Shown: piece by piece, positions 23,001-31,725 of the stretch
Position numbering within the stretch: the first letter of the stretch is position 1
Layout of the letters: every line of letters begins with the position of its first letter
NCBI GenBank assembly: GCA_024195265.1
Contig: JAJLRJ010000010.1
Span: 31,599,364 to 31,663,363 of the forward strand
Length of the DNA: 64,000 nt
Reading direction: 5' to 3'
From: Dendrophyllia cribrosa
Taxonomy: Eukaryota; Cnidaria; Anthozoa; Scleractinia; Dendrophylliidae
The notes under the pieces: generated by a model
The model's input: the letters and a program-made list of their open reading frames with translations, nothing else
Databases searched by the model: none
Told to the model about the DNA's origin: nothing
Position numbers and translations under genes: made by a program

Positions 23001-24618
23001 AGTAGCCAGGATGCGCCAGATTGAATCTGAAGGAAGAAAGCAGTGTGAGATGTTCATTTCTGAACGACTTGTTGATAGGAAGAAGCCATTAGGTGACACC
23101 ATACCAAGAAACAAGATCAGCTTCTTTGAGACGTCTTCAAAGAAACCATCAAAAGCAAGCCAGCAGTTAACCTCAATGAAGAGAGACTGCTCCCTCTTCT
23201 CCAGGCTGTATATTTCATGCCAGACCCGAAATGGTGATCTAAATGAGTTTTTCAGGCATGAGAACCAAGGCTGTCCGCCGGCGTTATCAGACCAGGGGAA
23301 TCTGCGTCTTCCAAAGAAGAAGTCGGAGCTGACGGAACACCTTCAAGCACTCACTTCACCACAAAGCCAGATGCCAAAGAATTTAGACGCCCTTATCATC
23401 GATGGAGCGGCAGTTGTAAATATGATCCAACCCGGAAATGAACGAACTTTTTCAGGGTATTCTCTAGATTCTTTCATTCCATACATCAGAGCACAACTTA
23501 ACCACGTCAACCGACTAGATATTGTGTGGGATGAATACCTAGAGAATAGCCTGAAATTGACAACTCGATGTCAGCGTGGTTCTGGTGTGCGACAACGTGT
23601 AGCAGCTGAAAACAAGCTTCCGCGCAACTGGAAAGAGTTCTTAAGGGTCGACAAAAACAAGGAAGAACTGTTTAAGTATCTCGCCCAAAGTGTAACATCA
23701 ATCGAAGTCGAGAAGCAGATAATCTCAACCTGTGGCGAGCAGGTCTTGAGCACCATCCCCATTTCACGCGACAACATTGGTAGACTAGCCCCTTGCACTC
23801 ATGAAGAAGCTGACACAAGGATGCTTCTTCATGCAGCGGATGCGGTGTCTTGTGGTCATACCAGGATCCTTCTGCGTACAGTTGACACTGATGTCCTTGT
23901 TTTGGCCGTTGCCTTTTTCGAAAAATTGGAAGAGCTTCAAGGGAGAGTTGTGGAACTTTGGGTTGGGTTTGGCGTAGGCAAACACCTTCGCTATATTCCT
24001 GCCCATGAAATCTCCAGAAAACTAGGCCCTCGAGTCTCAAGTGCACTCCCATTTTTTCACGCCTTCACTGGCTGTGATACAGTCTCGTGTTTTATTGGAA
24101 GAGGAAAGAAGACAGCAATGGACGCATGGAACAGTTTTCCAGAGGCCACCACCGCCTTTCTCACTTTAGGAAGTACACCCCCTGAAGTCGACGAAACGAG
24201 CATGGCGACCCTTGGGCGCTTTGTAGTTTTACTGTATGAGAGGACAAGTGGAGAAAAAACGGTGAATGACGCACGTAAGCACCTGTTTGTAAAGAAGGGC
24301 AGACAGTTTGACAGCATCCCACCAACAAGAGCAGCCCTACTGGAGCATTCCAAACGTGCCGTTTTCCAAGCAGGATACATCTGGGCTCAGTCTCTCACTC
24401 CAAACCCTACACTGCCAAGTCCACAAGACTGGGGTTGGACCTTAGATGGAGGTTTGTGGAGGCCTTTCTGGACGTCACTGCCAGATGTGATGGGCTCCTG
24501 CCAGGAACTTGTTCGGTGTGGCTGCACGAAAGGCTGCCGAAGGAAGTGCTCTTGTGTGAAGGCTTCTCTGCGCTGCACGGCCCTCTGTAGATGTCCTGAT
24601 GAGTGTGACAACAGATGA
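20053..24618 (+). CDS. Large transposon-encoded protein: zinc fingers, transposase-like core, XPG/FEN1-like nuclease, CXC tail
   Basis: 1,521 codons without a break. N-terminal Cys/His modules: CAIC (20-23) … HRSC (~89-92) and CFIC (~136-139) … HTQC (~190-193). The middle has acidic/His positions fitting an RNase-H-fold transposase: IAFDQPL (D659), FGGLHIEM (H690, E692) and IAIDQAHEQNN (D875, E879). The C-terminal third resembles a PIN/XPG nuclease: LIIDGAAVV (D1117), CTHEEADTR (E1251, E1252, D1254), RTVDTDVLVL (D1278, D1280) and HAFTGCDTVS (D1342), comparable to the N and I regions and GCD loop of FEN1. Residues 1489-1518 are a CXC cysteine cluster (RCGCTKGCRRKCSCVK…) like tesmin/TSO1 domains. 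I remember this architecture as a multicopy family in cnidarian and fish genomes. Likely role: recombinase of the nested element. Domain assignments are by motif, not by search. Confidence 0.8.
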   Translation: MDYGSKTPGTTDPKTNWQLCAICQNVTSEALQCPADTKRPDVGAGYKTLATNIEKFAKLGCMPKELSLSRLDEGKGIDETFLANRARWHRSCYALFNSTKLKRAEKRHSTQQEILVGGKFTRSNAAVCAQNTIPACFICEESDDRILHNVSTLGLDDRVRECASLLNDEKLLAKLSGGDLIALEAKYHTQCLSTLYRKAQYAKEEGEESEQPRHRLDGIALAELVSYIEDFRIGSEELPTFKLADLAKKYQSCLQRLGCDAVTRVNTSRLKERLVLQIPGLQAYKEGRDVYLAFSADVGFALHRAHEEDCDEEAMHLAKTAAIVRKDMLASKYTFAGSFEPNCQAESVPASLMSLVKMILYGPNIDEQACSSGKVQAALTISQLLQYNTRVRCRDREVKRERRSKFRETPLPIYIGVSVHAKTRSRELVESLHDLGISVSYDRVLAISTDLGNEVCRRYIEEGAVCPSNLRLHLFTTAAVDNIDHNPSSTTAQDSFHGTGISLFQQPTAENPGTTRAPIDISHAAANTKSVRELPEAYTEVAPVIAPTKNPQVSATNINIQPDGRSCDRGLKDEIRWLENSSNVICNQEGLKEEEVVSWGAFHSRDPQHSLPSSSALSGLLPLFPNQAKSIAMIKHAMDVIKLSVNHLNPGQVPVIAFDQPLFAVAKEIQWNWSDTYGEDKFVVMFGGLHIEMVFLKVIGEWLEGSGWNTALADANVASPGTADSFVKASSVTRSRRAHQVTACCLFLLIQKAFAKYKEGVVNEDDMSFDCWCTQQVSAFPQFQYWYTALQLELLLLVFLKSLRAADFHLYVDALSKMLPWLFAMNHSNYARWLPIHLRDMRELDQKAPDVASQFKKGLFTVSKTPKQFSAIAIDQAHEQNNAMVKGDGGAVGLTENPNALRRWMLSGPEMARLVNEFEAGMNPNTESVENSKHHEDHKSCQASFHQDVKSLVAVVEEMGNPFQEESGDLIVLDTKVVAEESAVARMRQIESEGRKQCEMFISERLVDRKKPLGDTIPRNKISFFETSSKKPSKASQQLTSMKRDCSLFSRLYISCQTRNGDLNEFFRHENQGCPPALSDQGNLRLPKKKSELTEHLQALTSPQSQMPKNLDALIIDGAAVVNMIQPGNERTFSGYSLDSFIPYIRAQLNHVNRLDIVWDEYLENSLKLTTRCQRGSGVRQRVAAENKLPRNWKEFLRVDKNKEELFKYLAQSVTSIEVEKQIISTCGEQVLSTIPISRDNIGRLAPCTHEEADTRMLLHAADAVSCGHTRILLRTVDTDVLVLAVAFFEKLEELQGRVVELWVGFGVGKHLRYIPAHEISRKLGPRVSSALPFFHAFTGCDTVSCFIGRGKKTAMDAWNSFPEATTAFLTLGSTPPEVDETSMATLGRFVVLLYERTSGEKTVNDARKHLFVKKGRQFDSIPPTRAALLEHSKRAVFQAGYIWAQSLTPNPTLPSPQDWGWTLDGGLWRPFWTSLPDVMGSCQELVRCGCTKGCRRKCSCVKASLRCTALCRCPDECDNR

Positions 24619-24628
24619 ACTCCTCGGT

Positions 24629-25230
24629 TTGAATGACTAACATGTATGTTACTTATTGAACTTACCATTTGCGAGTTCCTAATGTAGATATGTTGAGAAG
24701 AACTGCTGAGTGTTCAATGTTTATATGCCAAATGCATCCTTTAGCCTAACATTAAAGTATTAACGGCAGGATAGCCAGAATGTATACCGCTCTTTAAAAT
24801 GTGTCGCAGTTTGCAGTTTACAAATTCTTAGTCAATCAGAAATTAAGCAGTTTATTCTTTGTGAAAAACTAAAAGTAACTTAAACTGTACAAGAAAGAAA
24901 AAACGCAGGATAGCAACCAGTTACGAACTAAAGAGATGTGGATATCATAGATGCCCCGATAAGTACCACAACAGCAGTGTCTTTCAAAGTTTGAATGACT
25001 TAATATGTTTCTTACTAGACTTGCCGTTTGTGAGTTCTTGGGATGTTAATATGTGAAACGTATCAATTAACCTAACATAAAAGTTATAACGGCAGGATAG
25101 ACAGAATGTATCTTACAAAAGTGACACTAGTATGAAGAGAAAGCATACCGCGATTTAAAATGTCTGCAGACTGTTGCAGATTCTTAGTCTATCAGTAATT
25201 AAGCAGTTTATTCTTCAAAGAAATGTAACA
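24629..25230. repeat. Direct duplication of ~240 bp 3' of the transposon gene
   Basis: Blocks at about 24629-24860 and 24990-25215 share TTTGAATGACT, the CTTRCCRTTTGYGAGTTC segment, TAACGGCAGGATAG, AGAATGTAT and AAGCAGTTTATTCTT in the same order. They are non-coding and probably subterminal repeats of the nested element. Confidence 0.55.
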
Positions 25231-25891
25231 AAAAGAATCTGACACTGTATCACAAGAAATATACATGTAAAAGCAAAATATTATTGGTAGACAGTAAATG
25301 TTATTTTAACACAAGATACGTCGCCACTTCCGGTTGAATATGGCATTCATTAAAGTTTATTACCTAATTGCATTTCTCTTGTGTTTTTTGGACTCAACAT
25401 TTAATTTCGAGTTAACCTCGATCACGTGCTTCCTACGTTACCGTTTTTAAGACAAACACTCAAATATTTATAGCTTTTATATTAAGTTGCGATTCCACTT
25501 CCGGTTCAAGATGGCGGCCATTTTGAAACATCCTCTTAACTCGGCTCAGATGAAATTTTTGTGGAGGCACTATATCAACTTTTCATTGACACGTTAAAAG
25601 CTACCTTTCCGCCAAATTTCATGCTTTTAACAGAAAGTGAACAATTCCAGCACATATCCGCCCCACTAGCAAGAAAGCTGAAGTAAATGTTTATGTAGCA
25701 CAAGGTACTGGAATATTTCAAGAAACATGCCCCTAAAGTAATAAATTTCAGTGGATTTCTGAAAGAAAAAGTGAAAGATGGAGTGTCTGGCCCTTTCGGT
25801 AAGTGTTCGTCTTTGTAAAATAGCATTCTAAACACTGTCTATACTAAGCAAGTAATTTCTTCGTCGTTGCATGATTTGGGTTAAGATCGCT

Positions 25892-26092
25892 AAAACAGAG
25901 CAACATCAAACCGCAAGCCGTATAAGAAGAGATGTTCTTGCCGTCCTTCCGACCGGTTTCGGGGACTCTTTGATATACCAGGTTCTGCCGGGAGTTTTTG
26001 ACTTCATGACGGGAAATTGTACAAAGGATCGAGCAATTGTCTAATTAGTTGTGTCTCCATTAAACGCTCTCTTGAGAGATCAGATCTCTTAG
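25892..26092 (+). pseudogene. RecQ-like helicase fragment
   Basis: The plus-strand frame reads DVLAVLPTGFGDSLIYQVLP, then a stop (TAA at 26043-26045), then LVVSPLNALLRDQIS in the same frame before more stops. DVLAVLPTGxGKS is the Walker A region of RecQ-family helicases and SPLNALLRDQ matches motif Ia. The catalytic Lys of GKS is Asp here. With two defects and no further motifs it is a dead remnant. RecQ-like genes are common cargo or fragments in cnidarian mobile DNA. It lies 220 bp beyond the nested element, inside the outer one. Confidence 0.7.
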
Positions 26093-26420
26093 CTATAAAA
26101 GGAAAAAGGTGTGACCTGCTCCATGGTTCACTGACAGTCTGTGTGGGAGATTCCAGCGGGAGGTGAATGTGCTGCTTGATGAGGTTGCAAATTTCACGAC
26201 TGGATTGACTGTTATAATTTTAGAGTGATAAGAATGGGGTCAAATTTTTCAAATGACCGCCTCATTGGAAATTGAAAATAAGGAAGACCAAGGATGTCTA
26301 ATTGATAAATACAAAGTGAATAAGGTGGGATCGCAAAAATAGTGACTAAGATAGGGTCTATAATAATATTGGGCACAGAATAAGCTACAATGGGGAAGCA
26401 AAAGTTGACCCAAGTACCCT

Positions 26421-26447
26421 CCCCCCCCCCCCCCCCCCCCCCCCCCC
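26421..26447 (+). repeat. Poly-C tract
   Basis: 27 consecutive C followed by GC and an A-run. On the minus strand this is an uninterrupted G-tract; its length is likely unreliable in an assembly. Confidence 0.9.
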
Positions 26448-26560
26448 GCAAAAAAAAAATGAAAAGTTTGCAGTGAATCAATTTATTGTTATATACTTGT
26501 TATTGTACTCAAACATTCTAGCCTTTGCATGATCTCACTAATGCTGCTGTAGTCATAGTG

Positions 26561-26655
26561 GTTTTCAATCAAGTGTCATAAAACCAAAACAAAAGTAATC
26601 ACTCTGTTCATTGGCAACTGAGGCAGATGATCCAATTAACCAATCAGAACTTAAA
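26561..26655. mobile_element. Partial copy of the CCAAT-bearing MITE family
   Basis: Begins GTTTTCAATCAAGTGTCATA followed by AAACCAAAAC and contains ACCAATCAGAAC, matching one end of the elements at 55012-55264 and 58068-58356. The other half is missing. Confidence 0.5.
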
Positions 26656-27080
26656 GGGGAAGTATCACTGTGATTTTGACCTCTTTTGGTCAAAACCATG
26701 TTACAATACCCTTAATTATTTACAAAGTAATACTAAAACACCAAGACAAAAAAAAAAACAATCCTTGAAAGTCAGAACAAATTATGGTCTGTTTTAGCTC
26801 ATTTTGGAGATGAAAATGTTGGAACTTGAAAAAACAAATAGGCTAAGGGTTTTCAAGTTGCAATTCATTTAAACCGGATGAGTCTGTCTGATGACTAGAT
26901 ATACTTATTGACAGTTTTGGTACATTTTGTGGTTCTTTATTGCAAAACTGGACCGGCATTATTTTTCAATTTCTGTTAATACAAAAGCATTTTTTGATTT
27001 TTAACACGACACCAAATCCCTGTGACACTACCCCTTTTTTAAAGTGTAAATAAATGTCACCAGGACCAAGTAATTTGTAT

Positions 27081-27413
27081 CCTGCATAGCAGGTGTCTGG
27101 TGAGGAGAACTGGGGACAGAGGGAAAGGGCGTCAGCAATAAAGACCCCCTTTTGTTCATTTAGACTGTGAATGCTGGTGGCTGCAAAATTCCGATTGGCT
27201 AATTTGCGCTGGGTAGTAAATTCTGTGTGAAGTCAGCCATGCATAAAAGCACGTGCTAGTTTCTGATTGGTGAACATATCGACAGTTGACATAATTCGAT
27301 TACCAGGAAATCGGTGGGCATAATACAAATAGCCCGGTTCTTATAGCAGGCGTTCCTTCCCTTCTCCTGCCTCCTTTTTCGTGCCCCCTCCCTGTTTACG
27401 CTTGCCATGCAGG
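27081..27413. mobile_element. ~330-bp TIR repeat, CCTGCATRGCARG ends
   Basis: CCTGCATAGCAGG at the left faces CTTGCCATGCAGG at the right. The interior (AAAGACCCCCTTTTGTTC, TTTCTGATTGGTGAAC, GGAAATCGGTGGGC, GGTTCTTATAGCAGGCGTTC) recurs with high similarity at 51698-52010. It lies inside the composite element. Confidence 0.65.
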
Positions 27414-28456
27414 CTAGTAAATAATTTGTGGATACTTCTGGTAGCAAATCACAATTTGTTTGATTTCTAATTCTGATCGATTGTGGAAGTGGCAGAAATT
27501 TTCATTCTTTTACCGCAATCACAAGGCATAGTAGAAGTTGTAAGACCAGGAGAATGCCAATTAAATATCCTTTTGTCACTTTATTGAAAGTGCTTTAGGG
27601 GTTGCCTTTGCTTAATATTTAATGTTGTACTTTTTCAGGTTGTAAGCTTTTGAAGGAATATACTGCTCTTTCCAGTAATTAAACTGCAACCACAGTGACT
27701 GTTGTTGAAAAGATTTGAACATATATTCAAATTCTAGATATGTTTATATTTTATTTCCTTAATATTTATTTTTATTACTTAATTTTACTTTAATTTATTT
27801 CAGTGTTAAAGGGTTTCCTGTGGGTACATGGAGTGCAGCATTGGCTGGTCGTGAAAAGATTTGATTTTGCTGTGGTCTGATGTCTGTGTTGGCAGTGGAT
27901 AACCTTTGACAATAATGTTGGTCAAGATTATTTTTGAAAGTCAAAATTGTCAAAGCTAGGTTATCCACAACTCATGCCCTTTCTGGACCTTCTTCCTCAC
28001 GCAATCCACTAGACCGTCACCTAGGTCGTCCAGCATGTTGCGATGTGTAAGGCAAGATTTTGCCAAACCAACAGAACTGTATCTATCCATAATCAGATGT
28101 ACTGCTATCAAATGTCTAAACAATAAAAAATTGTATTATTAAGTAATAAATGATTGTAGTTACATAATAAAACAGTATGCTATGTGAACTGTTATCATAA
28201 ACAATACAGTGTACACTGTAGATTAGGAATTTTGCATCTGAGAGGTCATCGTAACCTAATTTTTACTATGGGACCAAGTTTGAGATCCCTGACTTTTAAT
28301 TTCTAGTAAGTGTAAATCCTAAATTTGGAGGGAGTCTATATATATACTGGGGCTTGATAAATACTTTTGCTTGTTTAATTCTACACAAAAAAACAGTTAT
28401 CAGGTCGTGACCCACAGCTGCAAAGCGCCTAATATGAAATTGCAGTGTTGGATCTA

Positions 28457-28487
<31 letters not shown>
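28457..28487 (+). repeat. Poly-G tract
   Basis: 31 consecutive G followed by TGGGGG and TTTGGGG, a strong G-quadruplex candidate. A poly-C tract follows at about 28606-28618. Exact lengths are probably unreliable. Confidence 0.9.
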
Positions 28488-28488
<1 letters not shown>

Positions 28489-29839
28489 GGGGGTTTGGGG
28501 CCCCCAGGCCAGCCCCTGCCCTCCCTATGTTTGGTAAACTTGCTATGCTTTGCTGGAATTGTCTTCACAGAATTTGACATTCACAATGGAGCCTTCAAGA
28601 GCACCACCCCCCCCCCCCCTTAGCTGAAGGTCTGGATACAAAAATGAATTGGCATAAATATTCAATTTATGTATAATGCTATTATTGAAATTATATTCCT
28701 ACTAATTTAACCCTTTAAGCCCTAAGACTAGAGTGATCAACATCAAATTTCTCCTTGTATTATTAATGCCTTATCAATCAAAAAGGTCATGAGAATTAAG
28801 GACATGATCGCACAAGATAAGTTCTCTTGATATCCAAACAATTTCTCCCCACTACTTCTATAGGAAATGTATGGGACTAGAAAGGGGAATTTAAATTTTG
28901 ATGTTAAGGTTCAAAGGGTTAATGGATACAATATCATATTGGATTCAGTACATGTAAAAAAATTTTAGCAGTATATACATAACTGTTTGTTGTTAAACAA
29001 AACAAAATTGAAGACTATATAATAATTGGTCAACAAAAAAATATTCTTGTTTTCAATATTATTGGTATCTGGTAGTAATTTACCTTATTAGTGGACTGTG
29101 TGTCCAATTGCATGGATGAAAGAAATGATTTTTTGAACAAGACTGAGCTCCCCTCATTGGGTGATGCATAATTAACTTTAGGCCTATAACAGTGGCAATA
29201 AAATCAAGCAAGTCTGGAGCTCTTTCTTTAACCTCTTCAAGTACACTAATCCAAGTAAATTAAGTTCTCAAGGGATGATTTTGTATTTTGTCTGAGGACA
29301 TACAAAACAGAGGGGCCATGTTTTCCATGCTTCCTCGCACACAGGTCACATCACTCAGTTCATCAATCTCTTCCTGGAAGTGGTATTTAACGCATGACTT
29401 TACACTAGTTAAACAGCATAACAGCTTTAGCAATCTCAGTGGGCATATTTGTCTCTCACACCAGAGCTTCCAGATTTCTTCCTTCTGCAATGGTCTATTT
29501 GTATTTTCAGTTAGCTGGTGGAAAAAAATTCAGTTGTAAATCACCTGACCAACAGGAATTTTTATTAAAAACACTCTTTATAAAATGGGTACCACTGAAC
29601 ACATGCAGTGCTGCACTAGGGTAAAGCCTGTGTAGTGAACTAGAGCATCCCTGCAGCCCATCAAGGCAGAAGTAGTTGACCACGATTATGCTTTAGAAAC
29701 TGACTTAAGCTCCACCTTTGTAGGTCACCATTGGCCCACACTGTGACTTATAAACATTATTAAGTGTGCATAATTCTAAGTTGTAAATCTTTAGTTTTTA
29801 AAGATACAGTACCTGGGACAGAGGTAGTTAAGTGGGGGT

Positions 29840-30215
29840 CCACATGAATGCCATTTTTCCACCACTTTTCACACACGGCTTTAATGGCAGTATCTCGTTT
29901 ACATTTCAAGCAATCCAAAAACTCTCTGCTCATCTCATGAATCTATGTTATGGGGTGTTTTGTAAATTTATGGATGATTTTTGGGTATGTTTGGGAGGAA
30001 ATAGTTTTTATCAAAGGATTGTAAAATTAAGAGAAATAAAAAATATTGAAGATTTAGTGAAGTTTTAAAATTATAATTTGTAGTTAATAGTTTATAGAGG
30101 GACACCAAGTTAGTCCACTAGCAACTTGCGGTGACCCTGTGTGGGTATCAACTGTCTGTTGGTGTTCCAAAAATTATTTTCTTTCTTCTATCCCTTCTTT
30201 AAACCTCTTAAAATT
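29840..30215. repeat. Dispersed repeat shared with 62270-62605
   Basis: Shares CAATCCAAAAACTCT, GCTCATCTCATGAATCTATG, GGGTATGTTTGGGAGGAAAT, TAGTCCACTAGCA and TATCAACTGTCTGTTGGTG with the later copy in the same order. It is non-coding and sits between degenerate exons of the composite element. Confidence 0.7.
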
Positions 30216-31598
30216 TCATTCAAATTCATGTGTACCCCTACCTTAACCTAACAAAGGACTTGGAGCAGAATGCATTTGCACGAGAACTTCAAACCTGTCA
30301 AAGACTCTAGATCCACAAAATAAATTCTATATATAGGTACAATCTAGAATTTTGTCAGTTATTTTTTAATTATTTTTTAAATTATTTTTTTGATATTTTA
30401 TATGTATTTATTTATTTATTATATATAATTAGATATATCCCCCTATAGTTTTATATCCCTATGTTTTGCACTCCCCTGGTGCCAAACACCTGAGCAGGAT
30501 CACACCAACCCTAATGCTAAACTTGGGTGACCAGCCTTGCTCTATCCCTACCAATTAAAAGTATACATGCAAGTCATTTACTTGACATATTTATTGTTAG
30601 ATGTAAAAACATTTATATTGTTTTAATTTGATTTTAGGGATCTATGAGAATTTGGGCAATGAATTCCAAGCATCTGCACCTAATTGGAAACAATTTATTT
30701 TGGTTAAAAGAGGAAAATAATTAATATGTTATATAATTTAACAAATTTATTCACCTTGGACTTTCTCCAGGATTTCTCCACGGTTTCTTGGGTTGGCTAG
30801 TGCTTCCTTAGTACCACTGGCACAAATTTCATTTCTCTTTTGTACAATAGAACATGGCTGTATAGAAATGACATATAATAATTAACCAGTGGTTTAGCAT
30901 TCTCAGATAATTTTACTAAATTAGTTATTTGAAAATAAAGGAGTATTCAAGACAGGCCGCTGCGGCTTGACATCGATAAGTATACTTTTAGAAAGTGTAA
31001 TTTATTTTTAATTACCTCCATCTCCACGTCCAGGGAGATCCTCTGCCGGTGCGTTTACAGGCGTTGGGAGTTAATCGTCTGAAAGTGCAGGGAGACTCCA
31101 GTTCTTGTTCTGTGTGTACTTTCGAAAAACATCCCTTTCAAGTCAGGTAATACGGAAGAAGAAACAGCTGTTTGAGAGGGTCTTCGATCTGCGATGGATG
31201 ACTCTTCAACTCTAAACCTGAATCTTTCGATCGATCCTCGCTATTTAATATAAGCTTAATTATTACAGATCTTGCAAAATAACAGGATCGTGGCATTTTG
31301 AGCTCGAAAGAACTCCAATGTCTTCTTTCTGTGCGTTAATATTTCCGTACTTTCGAACAGCTTCAGGTATCCTTCGCTTGTGGCTTTTTCACAAAACAGC
31401 TTAGGGATAGAATTTGTCCTTTTTTTCAATCAATTTTCCACAGCAGCGAATGCCTAAATCTTGTTCCGTTTCAGTTGACTTCCGCTGTTAACCAGAACCA
31501 ATCAGAAAAGTAGAAATGTTTCCAAGGCTTCCGGTTCATTCGACTTCCGTACTTTCATTGTTATTGTAAACAGCCAATGAAAAAATTTAAATTTATTC

Positions 31599-31669
31599 CA
31601 TTATCCCAGAGTCTCTCCTGGCGACGGCCCCGCTGACCAAGAAGCCTGAGGACTCTGGGTACGAGATTG
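31599..31669. repeat. Right TIR of the composite element
   Basis: Exact reverse complement of 18727-18797. It is followed directly by the second target copy AAGTCACAG (31670-31678), then by 47 bp to the RBMX2 start codon. Confidence 0.9.
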
Positions 31670-31725
31670 AAGTCACAGCGTTGTACGTAGAAGATAAAGC
31701 GTAAAACGTTGAATCAAAGAACAAG

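Larger units (their letters stand above)
18913..25668 (+). mobile_element. Nested ~6.8-kb autonomous DNA transposon (Academ-like candidate)
   Basis: Imperfect subterminal inverted repeats of about 190 bp bracket it: left 18913-19100 and right 25495-25668 share TAGTGGGGCGGATATGTGC, GAATTGTTCA, GATATAGTGCC and CCGCCATCTTG…ACCGGAAGTG. If the ends are TAGTGGGG…CCCCACTA, the flanking duplication is GCA (18910-18912 and 25669-25671). A 9-bp direct repeat CAAGAAAGC also sits just outside (18899-18907 and 25670-25678) and would shift the left end by five bases. It carries one large gene with an XPG-like nuclease region, which recalls the XPG-encoding branch of the Academ superfamily; that assignment is from memory and unverified. 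Confidence 0.65.
27817..31021 (-). pseudogene. Decayed multi-exon gene inside the composite element
   Basis: Minus-strand exons can be traced. The first ends 31016 and holds an ATG (31021-31019). The second, 30857-30755, reads PCSIVQKRNEICASG then TKEALANPRNRGEILEKVQ with good acceptor and donor. A third, 29514-29084, reads LTENTNRPLQKEEIWKL … KYHFQEEIDELSDVTCVRGS … MSSDKIQNHPLRT, then a TAA stop, then FTWISVLEEVKERAPDLLDF; it also has intact splice sites. Exon 2 and exon 3 do not match in phase, so an exon between them is missing or unseen. Coding-like but broken stretches continue to about 28040-27817 (LDDLGDGLVDCVRKKVQKGH; QTSDHSKIKSFHDQP). The style recalls repeat-encoded proteins multiplied in cnidarian genomes; I cannot name the family. 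It may be the outer element's own gene. Confidence 0.5.
18727..31669. mobile_element. 12.9-kb composite DNA transposon, 71-bp perfect TIRs, 9-bp TSD
   Basis: The ends 18727-18797 and 31599-31669 are exact 71-bp inverted copies beginning CAATCTCGTACCCAGAGTCC. AAGTCACAG occurs immediately outside both ends (18718-18726 and 31670-31678), a 9-bp target duplication. Duplications of 8-10 bp are typical of Mutator-like, hAT and some other superfamilies; the TIR alone does not decide which. The interior contains a nested element with an intact large ORF, a RecQ-like remnant, a decayed minus-strand gene and several repeats. Without the nested element the host element would be about 6.2 kb. It lies in the WDR53/RBMX2 intergenic spacer. 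Confidence 0.85.
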
